Positions 1 to 12,040 are shown, counted from the stretch's first letter. The stretch is 64,000 bases of DNA from Fomes fomentarius (GCA_022606135.1 JABYQN010000015.1:372001-436000); one strand, 5' to 3'. Numbers and translations: made by a program. The notes: generated from the sequence alone by a model not told the origin.

Positions 1-676
1 CCTATGTACAGTCACGATGCAGAGGTAGGTCGTCTAGGTGTTTGGTCGTTCTCTGGTCTGTAAGTTTGTGGCATCAGTGGTATAGACAATATCTCAGCAG
101 GGCATTTACTGGGGTTGGCCCTCGGAGTCGTCTCGAGGTCTATATGGTAGTTAGCTAAGTGTATAGTATACTTTGTTGCTGTAGTACTATGTCATAAGCA
201 ATATACTGTTGAACCACATCGTGAATTGTGTGCTTTGGAGTGGTAGCAGTGTAATCAGGTGGTCCTGTTGTGAGGATAATGGTCTGCTACTGGTCCGATA
301 CTGCCCCTCGTTAGGAAGGGACTTATGTTTTTAGTCTAATGCCCTAATGCCTCTGATTAGATGTTATAATACATAATTCGCGAATTGGGTTTTTCCTGAT
401 GTCGCATAAGAGAAAGGGCGAGCGCAAGTCAGGTCACCGTGATGTATGTTGAACAGATTTCTCGGACCAGTCTTTGTACCTTTGTGGCCGGCGGGTCTTA
501 CTCTTCTCAATCTCAATCTAGTATAAGTAGTAGTAGACCCAGGTTCGCGTCGTCGGTTGTAGGTTTGTCCCTTCCACCATCAGTAGGTCCGTCTCATCGT
601 CTGCCTAGAGGAGACAAGTGTCGTCGCATAGCAGCAAAAAGATGTATCAGAGCCTGGCATCGAGGTTGAGCGCGAG
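1..676. other. No gene recognised, AT-richer flank
   Basis: I see no coding signal, RNA gene or repeat that I can support in this stretch. Short open frames on both strands have no recognisable motif. The last 100 bases may contain decayed sequence of the BTB relic that follows, because that relic has no clean start. Confidence 0.4.
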
Positions 677-1203
677 ATGCCTCGAATTCGGAGACTCAGT
701 GACTCCCAGGGACTGGTGAATCCGTCATCACAAGCCATTGCCATTGTCAACCTTGCCCGACTCACGGACACCCGTTCGCTACTCCCACCCGCCCTCTATA
801 TTTGCTGCAATCTTGGTGGTGCCGTGCTTGACGAATGGGCACGAGAGGATGGTACCATCGAGCACCTCAGCGAGCAAGACCTTCGCCTGTGCATCAATGG
901 CAGCTGTGCCCTTGTGAGGCGGGGACTCGACATGCTTGGGGATTTTCGAGAGCCAATGCAGCGACGAATGCGATGCGCCTCGGCGCTGCATGCCGCTGCC
1001 AGTGTTTAGCCAGGCCTTCGCGGAGACGGTTCCGGACTATAACATGGCGCTTTGCCGCATCTTAGTCAGATGTTTTGAAAATACTCAACTTTTGTGAGCC
1101 GTGCATGTGGGAGCTAAGGCGGAGGGAGGAAGCAATACACATGGATGCATGGCAAGGCCTTCCGCAGATGTTTGGGATGGAGATTCAGGGTTGTGGTGTA
1201 TAG
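677..1203 (+). pseudogene. BTB/POZ-family protein relic, C-terminal part
   Basis: This is the carboxy-terminal half of the BTB/POZ-type family found repeatedly in this window, and it is broken. The first frame reads IVNLARLTDTRSLLP and then a block containing EDGTIEHLSEQDLRLCINGS. These match the IAAVNLARLTNTPS and EDGTVEYLSQDDLGRCMDG blocks of the gene at 14221-15335. That frame stops at about 1009. The family's C-terminal CxxC region continues in other frames, as LCEPCMWELRRREEA and then LPQMFGMEIQG, up to a stop at 1201-1203. No BTB domain or start codon is visible upstream. The call rests on comparison with the five readable paralogues here. It is most likely a 5'-truncated, frameshifted duplicate. 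Confidence 0.75.
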
Positions 1204-1680
1204 ATGTCACAATCGGTCACATGACATTGATACAGGTTCGTAACGTAACACCTCATGTTGCAATCCTCACTAGTGCTTCTCCCTTGCAAATACTTGGTCG
1301 GCCACTTACTGAGTTCGCAATGATATTGATTCTATACCTGATAATGTATACGAAGAAGCAGAAGGGGCGAGGAGAAAAACATGGGGGAAGTCGAGTCCCC
1401 AATTGATTGAAGTTCACTGGCCACTTTGCTTCATAAGGCCCAACTGCACCGGCTCTGACTCCCTCAGTGCACCTCATGACGCATCGCGCACAGCTCCGCA
1501 GCGGGCGTATCATGCATTATATAGGCTAGACATGTAGGGCGCTATTTGTTTCTCAGAACCTACTGAATTGCCGAGTCCCAGCCGAAGTCCGAACGGGATA
1601 TACGTCCAAGGCTCCTGTCCACTGCCGTGAGATCACGCGCACTGCTACGGCAGGCACAACTCATAGGTATGATGGCATTC
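1204..1680. other. Intergenic, nothing recognised
   Basis: This lies between the BTB relic and the TATA box of the dehydrogenase gene. I see no coding or RNA feature in it. Confidence 0.4.
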
Positions 1681-1688
1681 TGAAGTGG

Positions 1689-1696
1689 TATAAAAG
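1689..1696 (+). promoter_or_regulatory. TATA box of the dehydrogenase gene
   Basis: The sequence TATAAAAG stands 63 bases before the ATG at 1759. It is a perfect match to the eukaryotic TATA consensus at a suitable distance for a short 5' leader. Confidence 0.6.
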
Positions 1697-1758
1697 AACA
1701 TACATACAGCTCTCCGCACACCGTCCAACAACACCCTCCCCAATCACCAGCGCCCGCC

Positions 1759-2930
1759 ATGACTTCATACTATGCCGTCGTTGGTGCTTCCAGAGGTATC
1801 GGCCTCGAGTATGTGCGCCAGCTAGTCAGTCAATTCGTGCTCTTCTGCTTTGCTGAACGCCGCACTGACCTACTTGAATCGTAGGCAGGCAGGCCAAACA
1901 CGACTGTGTTCGCGGTCGTCCGGAACGCGCGCACGTCTACGCATCTCCAGTCAATCGCGATGGATCTGAAGAGCATCCACGTCGTTGAGGCCGATGTGGC
2001 GGACTACAACTCACTCGAGGTTACCTTTTGGCCCCATCCGATGCGGAATATTGCTTGCTGACGTCGCCTGTTCTCTCATCCACAGCGTGCGGCCAAGCAG
2101 GTTTCAGAGATCACTGGGGGCAAACTCGATTGTCTCATCCATAATGCGGCTTGGATGGACTCAAATACCGTCTTCAAGGGATATGATGACTAGTACGTAC
2201 CTGCGAGAACAGAGGATGTGCCGTTCGGCATGATCGACGTATGCTTGCTACCCATAGTGCCAACATGGACGAGCTCGATGCAGAGTTCATCAAAGCGGTA
2301 CGTATCTGCAGACCCCAAGTCAAAACTGACCGTATCGGTGTGCTGTTCAGCAAGATGCTGACACGTACCTCCATCATAGTACCAGATCAACGCTCTTGGC
2401 GTCGTTCATAGTATCGCCGCGTTCCTACCCCTGCTGCGCGCGTCCTCGGCGAGCTTCAAGAAGATCGTCGCAATCAGCACTGGGGAAGCAAATCCTATGG
2501 TTACTATCAAGAGCGGGATCGCAGATACAACGGGATACGCGATGTCTAAAGCGGCGGCGCTCATGGCGACGACGAAGTGGGCGGTAAAGCTCAAGGACGA
2601 AGGGTTCATCGTCGTGTCCATTACCCCCGGAATGGTCGATACGTCCGGGACCGTGGGCGAGTCCGGTGAGTCTCGTTGCCCTCCGCTCCCAAATCTCCCT
2701 GCGAGGAGGATTAGTAGCGAGACTAGTAGCGACTGACGCGAGAACGTACAGGGGACCCAGAAGTGCATGCCACATTCCTTAGCACGCGGGATCGGTACGC
2801 GAGTAGTGGACTCCCTGTTGTCCTGCAGACGCCGGAACAGTCAGTATCCGCGCAGCTGAAGGTTATCGACGAGCTGAAGCCATCGGACAACGGTCTGCTC
2901 CTCGCACACACAGGAGGGGTGAGGGGGTGA
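1759..2930 (+). CDS. Short-chain dehydrogenase/reductase, NAD(P)-dependent
   Basis: Predicted cytosolic SDR oxidoreductase of about 270 residues, the usual size of a classical SDR. I read six exons: 1759-1824, 1885-2019, 2086-2192, 2258-2297, 2380-2665 and 2752-2930. All junctions are GT-AG and the phases close exactly. The N-terminus shows the Rossmann dinucleotide motif GASRGIG (residues 9-15). Further on come IHNAAW, in place of the NNAG strand, and the active-site YAMSK (YxxxK) preceded by an IST serine block. This arrangement is typical of the C-factor/sniffer-like fungal SDRs. The substrate cannot be told from sequence. A clear but broken paralogue lies on the minus strand at 17157-17800. 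A TATA box lies 63 bases upstream. Confidence 0.88.
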
Positions 2931-3145
2931 AACAGCATGGCTGTCGGGGGTGGGCTACTATTTGCAATTTGAGTTCGTACTTGGACGTAGAGGAATAATC
3001 GGATCGGCGGGAAATACATGCATCACCATCACACTTCTTGGGCTATGAAGTGACGAGTTGTAGTTATATCGTATCAGTCATGAGTCGTCCCATAAGGGAA
3101 CGGGGTCATCTCACCTAGCTAAACCTAGCGAAGCCGGTGGAATAG

Positions 3146-4201
3146 TCAAATAGCACCTGGCCCTTGAGAGCTACCCCACCCAGGTACCTCGACATCGAAG
3201 AGCTTTGGAAGTTCTATCCACAGCTTCCTGCGCTCCTCCGAGATGCACTGTAGCACGCGCTCGTTGCACTCTTTGCATACCCCAAAGTCGTCGGCCAGCG
3301 TCTTGATCAACTGAGGCCATACCCTCCACAAAGGGGATTTGACAGCGAACTTGCATGGCACTATCTCCCTATAGAGCTTATCCATCGCGGCGTGGTTATC
3401 CGGTTTACATCGACAACGTGACCCTGCGGATGGGGTGAAGATCGTGGAGATGAAGTTGATAGAGCTATGGGCGAGTTTCTCGCGTCCGTCGATGCAACGC
3501 ATCAGGTCGCGTTGACTGAGGTATTCCACGGAACCGTCGTCGCGAGTCCATCCGTTGACGACAACGCTGCCGAGGGAACAGCATGTGTGGAGCGCGAGGG
3601 GAAGGAGAGAAGGGGTGTACGTCAAACGAGCGACGTTGACAGCACCGATAGCGTGGATCGCGTTGATCTTGGCGGGACCTGTGTTGTACTTGCCCCATTC
3701 GTCGAAGCCAGCCGCATAGTGATGTTTGAGAAGCTCGAGGGCTTGCTCCTGCAGCTCTCCGATTTGATATTTATGCGCAAGACGGATGATAGAGAATATC
3801 TGTTCGAACGAGAATGCCTCTTCACGGGCGTAAAACCTGTGGGATGGGCTCGTAAACATTCAGAATTCCTTCGGGTCCCTCACCACTTACTTTGGTTTCT
3901 TGTTCGGTAGAAGGACGCGGAGCAAGTGGGCTACATCCGTCGGGGAATCACTGAGATGGACGACTGGCAGTCCGTCAAACGTTTCGTCTACCATGGGGGT
4001 TGACGCGGACGAGGCGAACATGTCCCTAAAGACGTACGACTGTTCTGCCAACAGACCGCGGTACAACCGGAATCCGGTTTCTCCAGCTATGAGTACGATG
4101 TTTCCATCCTCGAGCCAGAATTCGTCGTGCCGCCTCACGAGTGGCGAGCCGATCACTTCGCTGCTCTGGGCACAGTTTGCCGATCGCTGTACATCACGCA
4201 T
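3146..4201 (-). CDS. BTB/POZ-domain protein
   Basis: Member of the BTB/POZ paralogue group in this window. BTB domains mediate dimerisation and often adapt substrates to Cullin-3 ligases, but the role of this fungal group is unknown. Exons are 4201-3891 and 3836-3146, joined by a 54-base phase-2 intron, giving about 333 residues. Exon 1 carries the BTB core: FWLEDGNIVLIAGETGFRLY, then a LLAEQSYVFRDMF block, then LPVVHLSDSPTDVAHLLRVLLP. Exon 2 has the helical IIRLAHKYQIGELQEQA block, IGAVNVARLT, DDGSVEYLSQRDLMRCIDG, and a CKECNERVLQ cysteine pair before the terminal LPKLFDVEVPGW. The start at 4201 lacks the basic PPKRPR stretch of its relatives, so the N-terminus may be incomplete or use an upstream exon. 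Confidence 0.85.
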
Positions 4202-4676
4202 CGCTGCAAGGTGCCAAGGAATTCAGAAGATAGTATGCGCACGGAGATGGTTACATACCACAAAGCCTGGTGATAGTTTCGAGCAAAGATGTCCGCCACT
4301 GGCACTGGTCGATAAGAGTGTGAGAAGTTCTACATAGCACGTGGCACTACGACGTGTCGCGGAGGCAATAAGCAAACCTTCAATGTCGCAATTCATGTCA
4401 TGCTGTTCATTCCTCACTTGTGCGGCATAATCCTGGATCTGGTGGGCAGTCTATCATCCATCCATCTCACCGCATTGACGAGAACCGCTAGAGATAGTTG
4501 GTTTGTAGCAACGGGTACATCAAGGGAGCGACAGTTTCGAGTTGGCGTCGCTCGATCCTCCTAACATTCGTCATATATGGACATGGACATATGCATGCTA
4601 TCAGGGAGAAGCGTCATCGATCACCCTGTGATAACTTGAAACGATCAAACTGTCTCACCTCCCGCGAGCGGAATCA

Positions 4677-5743
4677 TTATGCAATCGCCCAGCCAGGTAC
4701 CTCGATATCGAACATCCCTGGAAGCTTCATCCACAGCTTTCGGCGCTCATCCGCTTCGCGCTCAAGCACTGGTCCCTGGCATACCACGCATGGCGAGGTG
4801 TAGTACACGGGCCACTTCTCTGCGATGAACGGGCGCAACGACGCCAACACGGTTAGGCTTCCAGATTCTTCGCACAGAACAACTTTGAAGACGTCGTCCT
4901 GGCGACTTCGACAGTCGTGCATGCACTCGCAATCGGGGCTCAGAGGTGCGAAAAAGATCCCGGCGAGTTGCTCGGCACGCGCCCGAACTAATCTGTTGCG
5001 GCCATTGATTACCCGGATCAGGTCCTCCTGGCTGAGATGCACCACGGATTTGTCTTTGCGAGTCCAGCCTTCCACAACCGATCCACCGAGCTCCAAGCAC
5101 CTACAGAACGCCACTGGTAGGAGCGAAGGGGTGTTTATTAGGCGGGCTAGGTAGATTACTCCTATTGCCTGGGCGGGACTGATGTCCATGGGTGGGCCCT
5201 CACCGTGATAGAAGATTTGGTGAGTTGATGGAAAGCATAGCTGGAGAGTCTCGATTGTCTGCTGTTCGATGTCTCCAGTCTGGTATTTGTGCGCAAGAGT
5301 GGCGATTGCGAAGAGCTGCTCAAAGGCGAACGAAGGAGTGTGGTGGTACTTGCTAGAGAGCCGATGGGCGTAAATATACCAATCACGATATCCGTAAAAG
5401 AAATGCACCACCTTCGTTGCTTGGGAAGGGGAAGAATCATCCCAAAAAAAACCGCCAAATCCGTTGGGTTATCGGGGAGGCGGACGACTGGAAGGCCATC
5501 AAAGACTTCGTCTCCAGTGGGGGTTGATGACAACATGTGCTCGAAGACCGTCGACTCAGCCGATAGATATTCACGATCAACTTTGAATGCTGTTTCTCCA
5601 GCTATGAGCACGATGTTGCCGTCGTCCATCCAGCACTCCTCGTTACGTTTTATCCCGGAAGGCTTGGACAGTGCCTGGGAACACTCTGGCTGACCCTCAT
5701 CGGAAACACGAGGACGTTTTGGAGGTCGTTCTGTGTCGGCCAT
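4677..5743 (-). CDS. BTB/POZ-domain protein
   Basis: Paralogue of its downstream minus-strand neighbour at 3146-4201. Exons are 5743-5412 and 5352-4677, with a 59-base phase-2 intron, giving about 335 residues. I chose the ATG at 5743 because it gives an N-terminus with PPKRPR, as in the gene at 14221. Exon 1 contains the BTB core (WMDDGNIVLIAGETAFKV, then LPVVRLPDNPTDLAVFF). Exon 2 contains the helical block with LAHKYQTGDIEQQTIETL, GVIYLARLINTPSLLP, KDKSVVHLSQEDLIRVING and a C-terminal CVVCQGP cysteine pair. It ends in LPGMFDIEVPGWAIA. A longer open frame to 5887 exists but has no family support. Confidence 0.86.
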
Positions 5744-5887
5744 GGCGGACTGGCGCACCGCATATATGTGAGATAATGCTTTTCTACATAGGAAGGACAA
5801 GAACATACGTAGGAGGTTGACAATGATTGGCAGTGGAAAGCTTGGAGGCAGTGGCGCCGTGCGCTGAGGTCGATTGCGAGCGATCAC

Positions 5888-6440
5888 GTGATAACGTTCC
5901 TAAGTACTCATCCGAGTCATCGCTAAGTTCCTCCTCCTCCTCTAGAGTCTTCGTTCGTGCCCGCTGTGCTCGCTGTAAAAGGAGGCGGCTTTTCGCATCC
6001 AGCCTATCACACTATCTACTCTACCGCCTTATGTTCGTGTTGTGTCGACTCACGGTCTCGTCCGACAACATTTCTCAATGTCTCGCCCCCCAGCTCATGG
6101 CGGACGTGAGTATACCGTACAATGACGGGAACGTCATTTCTGCTGCGCCCAGCGTTTTATTTGCATGAACTCCATTGTGCGCCTAGCGGACATGCCGGAG
6201 GATTCGAGGGGTCCTGGTTACCGGAGAGTCAACCACTGTGAGTACATCTTGTCACACCGACTGGGGCGGATCGGTATTTTACCGCGATATCTTGGTCGAA
6301 GGTGTGAGGGAACTTGAATCGCTTATAGTAGAAGCTGGGCAAGGCGCGAAGGGCATGCTCCAAGACAGGCTCACCTACACGCCCTCCACACTCCCCTTCA
6401 CACTCTTCCGATACTGACGTTGCGTGCTAGGGAATAGCTA
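5888..6440. other. Intergenic, nothing firmly recognised
   Basis: Open frames here are short and without known motifs. A frame around 6170-6320 runs for about 50 codons but resembles none of the families in the window. Confidence 0.35.
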
Positions 6441-6672
6441 GAAGCGCGAAGATGGCTCGATCGACCGCCTCTTCATAGACGACGTTAAGCGGAGAATCGA
6501 CGGCCAGGACGCGTTTGCACGCGAAAGCCGTGCGCTGGATCAGGCCCCCATGGAGGGCGAGATAGAAGGTGCGAGGGGATCCCAACTTATTCTCGTCCTG
6601 GCAGGCATTGCTTCACGAACGAGCAAGCGACGCCTTCACGACTCTGCGGCTTTTGTCGAGACAAACATATGA
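6441..6672 (+). pseudogene. Short BTB-family relic
   Basis: In the frame running to the stop at 6670-6672, the reading REDGSIDRLFIDDVKRRIDG occurs. It lines up with the conserved REDGTIEHLSEQDLRLCING and REDGTVEYLSQDDLGRCMDG blocks of the BTB paralogues. The frame continues for about 75 codons without the cysteine block or a start codon. Only this block is recognisable, so I treat it as an eroded fragment of a BTB-family duplicate. Confidence 0.5.
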
Positions 6673-6988
6673 AGCGGGATGAACAAGTGCGTCGTGAAGT
6701 GTCAAACAGACTACTATGGTTGCGTGTAGATGGATGGAGAGCGGGAGACCAGCACTGGCTAGCAACTCACAATAGGCCCGCTACAGTGGGGGTCTCAACA
6801 CATTTACAATCCTGTACGTGTCTCGACATACGTCCGTCCCTGTACGTCTGGTCGCTGACGTCTCGCTGAGAGCTCTGTTCACGGTCAATATAATACAGTT
6901 TTTCTGTCCCCCAGTAGAGGAAGCTGTTAAGATTATCGTAGGGTGATGGTGATGGTAGTACATTCAAGAGACAAGAACCCTGCAATCG

Positions 6989-8803
6989 TCAAGGAAGCCC
7001 AGCGGTAATAAACGCAGACAGAAGCACGAGCAGGGACACAAGCGTAGCCACCGCAGGCTCTGCATGAACGCCGCCATTTGTAGACGATACCCCGTGAGTA
7101 GCCAGCGCACCATTCACCGTCGCCGCCACGGAACCAAACGTGGGCGTAGGAATGGGCCCGAGCGCCCCGTTCATCGCATTCGCCATGTCCGACAACGCCG
7201 CAAAGCCGACGGATGGCGGCTTGGCGCGGAAGACAGAGTACACGTTCTTCAGGAACGTGTCCCCGACGATGAACGCCGGCGTGGTGGTTCCTGAAGTGTT
7301 GAGCGCAATGAAACCACCGACGCACATGCTGTCCCGCGACCCTGCACCGACGTTGAAGTCCGCGTCCGAGACCGGCCAGGATATGCTGCTTGCACCGAAC
7401 CGCAGTGCCACGGTAACGCTCGTGTCGCAGGCTGTGTTATGGTACTATGTGAGGACAGATATCTTCCTCGGCCATACATGTGACTCACGATATTGATATA
7501 ATCCTTGCTCATCTTCGCCGGTCATAACCTCACTGCCTGGTATTTGAGCATAGAGAGCCGCAATAACGTCCGGTGGGCCAGTAACGAGTGTGGTGCCTGT
7601 ATCGATAGCGCCGTAGGAGCCAGTCCCGGACGACAGAGGAATGGAGTTGCCGTTTACGGTCAGAGCTGTCATACTACCGTCAGCGCGCACATGGATGCGA
7701 CCATTCTCCGCGCACCAAGCGCACCTGAAATCTGCTGGACCCAGAATCCCGTCTGCCCGTCTGGAATGGGCTGGTAATCAATGTCACCGGTGAACAATGA
7801 CTTGTCAACGCCGCCCAGCGTGAACGTTCCGCCGGGCTCGAGGTCGCGCGCGGCTCGAACGTCGAGGAAGCGGGTGAACTGGAACGCCATGAGAGGCTCG
7901 TCGAACACGCCGTTCTCGCTGGCGAGTGTCTGCCAGAACGGCGTCGCTCCTGAGGATGCGAGGGTGTCGAATCCCAACCCCATGAGACCGGAGACCGGAG
8001 CGGTCAGCACACCCTGCTGCTGTGTGACGACGCCTACGCTTCCGTTCAGCATCACGCGTGCGGTGTTTGCGCAGCAGTGCTTCACGCACCGAACGTCTGG
8101 TTTGTCACCTTGAAACCTGCCATCTGAACGACGTCCTGACCGAGGGTGCCCAATGCAGCGCCAGATCCGTATTTGATCTGGAACGTCTCATCGAGATCCC
8201 GGAATGTTGAGGATTCTGCAACTTTGTAAGACCACAATGCGAACATGGATAGTATCAGAGTATACCAGAAGCACTGAACTTCACGATGCCGTCGGGCACC
8301 GAGAGTCCATCTGAGGTCGCGACCCAAAGATCCCTGGCCACGATCAGTAATGAGCGATGTTATCCAACTTTAGGTTGGTCGTGGGAGACGTACGATGATC
8401 CCGTGTCCAGAATGACATTGAAGGCGACAGGAGGCGTACCCACAGCAATGGAGCCATAGAAACTCGTGTCAACCTGCTGATTCGTCAGACTGTTGCAGTG
8501 TGCACAGCGGTGGCATCAGCACTGTGGCCGCAGGCGGGAGATGGGGAAGAGGAATACGCACAGGTTCGTGCCGCTTGCGCGCTTCTGCTCGCCCTGGCTT
8601 GGGCCGCCAGTGTACTTGGCCTTGAGCGACTCCCTCTGGTTCTTGAGCCATGCTAGCGTGTCCGTGGAGTTGCGCTGCAGTCTTGACCGTCGAACGAGAG
8701 GTACTGCGCGAGGTGTTGACGTAGTGGGTCCGGGAGCTGCCTGTGCTCGTTCAGAGGCAATCGACAGCAATAGGAAGGCAAGCGAATGGGGAAGGAGATG
8801 CAT
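6989..8803 (-). CDS. Secreted pepsin-like aspartic protease (family A1), probably GPI-anchored
   Basis: Secreted acid endopeptidase of about 486 residues. Seven exons: 8803-8562, 8489-8394, 8333-8266, 8215-8090, 8033-7725, 7665-7489 and 7431-6989. All are GT-AG and in frame. It has an N-terminal signal peptide starting [14 protein letters not shown], then a propeptide ending in a Lys-Arg (Kex2-type) site. The first catalytic motif is [10 protein letters not shown], with Asp at about residue 108. The second is AIDTGTTLV, with Asp at about 302. The C-terminus is a small-residue region followed by a hydrophobic tail ([16 protein letters not shown]), as in GPI-anchored yapsin-like proteases. The first six exons match those of the paralogue at 22487-24337 in length, apart from one extra codon in exon 6. 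Substrate is unknown. Confidence 0.9.
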
Positions 8804-9731
8804 GAGCAGTCCGGACACACAGTGGAATGAAGGTAGCAAAGGGAAAGCAAGAACGGAGGTAGCGAAAGGACCAAGCAGGAGCGGGCGGAGAATAGAGGAG
8901 GGAAAGGACAGGATAAAGCACGAGGAGCGGAGACTTAAGAAGGGCTGCGCATATCGCCGGCCACACACAAAGAAGGTATACAGAAGCTATGATATTGTTC
9001 TTCTACTGCGTAGGTAACGTCAGGCTGAGGCATAGGTGAGAGTTACGTTGATGATATAAATTCGGAAGGCCCGTGTCCGTTGTAAGCCGTTGTAAGCCTC
9101 CGTAAGGACGTGAGAAGCTTCCGGAGCGTAATACTGCACAAGGCACTTACGGCGTTCTAGAGCTACCGGAATACTTGGACCGGCAACGCACTCCTTGGCG
9201 AGGAACAGCGGATGATGCCGTCGGTGATGCAAGTCTCAAGAAGTCTTCATAGCCGCAGGCTCGAGCTTGCCTAGGCTTGTGAGGCGAGAGACCGTGGGTA
9301 CGCAAGACCCCGGCGGTGTTACGTCGTCCCTTACCCCCCAGGTATTACCTTTTGCCCGGCCTCGCGGGAGCACGGTCAGGTGACAGGAACGCGCAAGTTC
9401 TGTCAGATTCGGATGTGCGTGCGAAGGCGTGCGATGACCGTGGATGTAGCTGGGCACTTGGTTTCGAAGTTGAAGTTGATATTGAGATGGAGCATTGGTG
9501 TTACAGGAAAGGGGTCAGCGATTTCACAGGTGGGAGTCGCGCGCTACAAGGTTCAGCATGGCATCAATGTCCGACTCCACGCCTCGTCAGAGGTGAAGCT
9601 CCGACAACATCGGAGCCTCAACCACTATAACAAAGGCATCTTCGATCACCCAGTCGCCAACACCATTCATTTTCCTCTTGAGCGAGGTGAGTTGAAATCC
9701 TCCTCCAAGCACCTGTTATATAGCTCTACAC
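8804..9731. other. Intergenic upstream regions of two divergent genes
   Basis: This holds the presumed promoter of the minus-strand protease and that of the plus-strand BTB locus at 9732. A TTATATAG stretch lies at about 9716, only some nine bases before that ATG, too close to serve as an ordinary TATA box. Nothing else is recognised. Confidence 0.35.
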
Positions 9732-10797
9732 ATGTCTGAGCTTGAAGGGGATCCGGAACGGCCGCCCAAACGCGCACCGAATGAGGTTGCCGATGGTCCC
9801 CTGACACACTGGCTAGACTATGGGAACATTGCTCTCGTTGCCCGAAACGCCGCGGTCCGCGTATATTTGGGGGTTCTCGCCGCTCAGTCGACCGTCTGTT
9901 ACGACATGTTCGCATCGTCAAGCTCAAGGGCGGACGACTCAGCCTATGCCGGATGTCCGCTAGTGCGCCACTCGGACTCGCTGGAAGATCTACGATACTT
10001 TCTCCGCGTCCTTTTGCCCAAGACACAGAGGATGTAAGTGCCGCCCACGTCAAGCGTACATGCCAATGCTCACGACTAAGTTCTGCCACAAAGCGGGATT
10101 GGAACCAACCTTCAGTCAGGTTGCCGCAGTCATCCACCTTGCCCACAGGTACCACGTAGAGGATATCCTATCCCAAGCGCTATCTGCGCTCAGGTCGTAC
10201 CACAAGGATGACTTTGGCAATTACGACAGTGACTCAGAAGTGTCACTCAACTTCGAAGCAACCTCCAAGAATCACCACATCGACGCGGTTAATTTCGCTC
10301 GTCTTACTAACCCCCGTCCATTTTGCCCCTCGCTCTATACTGATGCTGCCACATAAGTGGCGCAGTCGTTGACGGGTGCGAGCGCGAAGATGGATCCATC
10401 GAACATCTCACGACAGAGGACTTCCGGAGTTGTATCGACGGCCGCGACCGCCTTGCTGAAGAGGCATTCTCGGTGATTCGCCGGATATTCCGACCGCGGG
10501 AGAGCGAGGAGTGTGCAAACGACGGGAAGTTATGTCGTGCCATCATAAGGAAGATGTCCATCGACGCAGTCGAGAACGATGATGCATTTGCATCAACTGT
10601 GCTTCAACTCTGGAAACTCGTTATCGCTGACCGGGCGAAGGAACATGGGCTGTGCGAGACGTGTACAAAGGAACTCTTACACCGGGACGTGCAGGCGCGA
10701 AGGGATATTTTTGATGAGATTGCCGGAACGACTTGGCGTCAAAGTGGACAGGTGGGGTGCAGCAAATGGGGACGAGGAGAGTTGTGGAGAGGCTTGA
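9732..10797 (+). pseudogene. BTB/POZ-domain protein, frame-disrupted
   Basis: A nearly full-length member of the BTB family with several breaks. The N-terminus MSELEGDPERPPKRAP and the BTB core (LDYGNIALVARNAAVRVYLG, LRYFLRVLLPKTQR) are intact to about 10034. The helical block (VIHLAHRYHVEDILSQALSAL) follows, but no splice choice at the family's usual phase-2 intron keeps its frame. A run of four T near 10321-10324 is one base short relative to the paralogues, and a TGA follows at about 10348. The frame then resumes as EREDGSIEHLTTEDFRSCIDGR and CETCTKELL. A five-T run near 10709-10713 has one T too many, after which the family terminus LPERLGVKVDRWG reads to a stop at 10795-10797. It is either a young pseudogene or a gene damaged by homopolymer sequencing errors. 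Confidence 0.75.
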
Positions 10798-11929
10798 GTC
10801 GTCGAGGTGAATATGAAGTAGGAGGAAGTCTTCACTTGCCGTATCTCGAAACTCGTTACGGTGCGAAAAGAGAGTTACCTTGCTTGACAAGGTTTCTCCA
10901 CCTCTATGTAAATTAACATGAACAAATGTCAGTGGGGCCGTTCTCTCGCGCGCTGAGTCGGCCTTCCGATGACAGATGTGAAATGGAACCAGGTAGTTGA
11001 CAAAGATGCAAAGGAGGCAGGGAACATATCAGTGGAATAAGACGAATGCTCACTGGCATATGCGCGCCATCTGTTGGCGCGTCCGAGTCGCCGACCTACA
11101 GCGGTAGGCCCAATGACCCGCGACTGTCGGTGTCCGATCCGCCGAAACACACGACTAGCCCTGCTTTAGAGGCATATGAGGACTCCAAATCGGTCATGGC
11201 GAAAATTTCCCGGGCGGTCCTCGGCCACGCACCACTGTGATTGTACCGACGATACTACTTCTTCGACCCAAACGAGCCCACAGATCGTGTAGAGTGCTGA
11301 GGACTCCAAGACCGAGCTCACGTGTTGCTCAGGTGCAGGAAATACCGCCGCTGGTGGAACGGCCGGGGTGAGTTCGAATTCTTGTAGTGACTGAATGCCT
11401 TGGAATGCTAGAGACGATGAGTTTGATAGTGTATATAACCCGGAACCTATGTGCGATATGATATTGTCTACCTGATAGTTCGGTTTGACCCGACGTCGGA
11501 GAACGTGCTGGTTGTGACAGAACTTACTGGTGCCACGTCAAAAAAAGACTCACCGGCTTCACTAAGTAGCCTCTCGCCAATGCGCGACACTCACCACGGC
11601 ATCGATAACAGGGGTAGGAATTGACTGACGAACGGCCACAGAGTCCAGACTTTTATGCTGAGCTACCAGGGCAGAGGGTATGTCCCAAGAAGCGAGTAGA
11701 AGCCGCGAGGGCCCACGAAAATCGAGTCTGTCCCAGAACGGTAACTCAGTGAGAGATCTGTCGTCATAAGTAGGTTGTCATCATCTCAGACTCTCCACAT
11801 TGTGCGTCATTGCGCGCTTCGTACTTGGTCAATTCTTTGCATCGGAATTTGCAAGACAGTGCGAGCTCGAAACCTATAGGTTCTCAGTACAGCAGATGCA
11901 TCCGCATGGGGTCCCAACCTCTACAGATG
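10798..11929. other. Intergenic, nothing recognised
   Basis: No conserved coding segment or RNA gene is visible. Small open frames on both strands lack family motifs. Confidence 0.35.
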
Positions 11930-11934
11930 CATCC

Positions 11935-12040
11935 CCTGTAAGAGAGATGTTACGCTCGGGGTTCGAACCGGACACCTCGGCGCTTGGGACAAAACAAGCT
12001 GCGACGCGACGGCCAGTGCACCAAATCACCATACTATCAT
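11935..12040 (-). mobile_element. Possible tRNA-derived SINE head
   Basis: On the minus strand the sequence contains GGTTCGAACC, a match to the polymerase III B box (GGTTCGANTCC). About 45 bases before it lies an A-box-like stretch around TGGTGCACTGG. A short stem with arms GCTTG and CAAGC lies between them in the position of an anticodon arm. The T stem does not pair properly, so this is not a functional tRNA gene. A tRNA-derived SINE or a decayed tRNA would look like this. No second copy was noticed in the window. Confidence 0.3.

Noticed and set aside
8493..9017. Plus-strand frame of 174 codons
   Set aside because: It overlaps the signal-peptide exon and promoter of the minus-strand aspartic protease and has no motif.
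11935..12040. Functional tRNA gene on the minus strand
   Set aside because: The B box matches but the T stem does not pair and the anticodon loop has eight bases. Kept only as a possible SINE.
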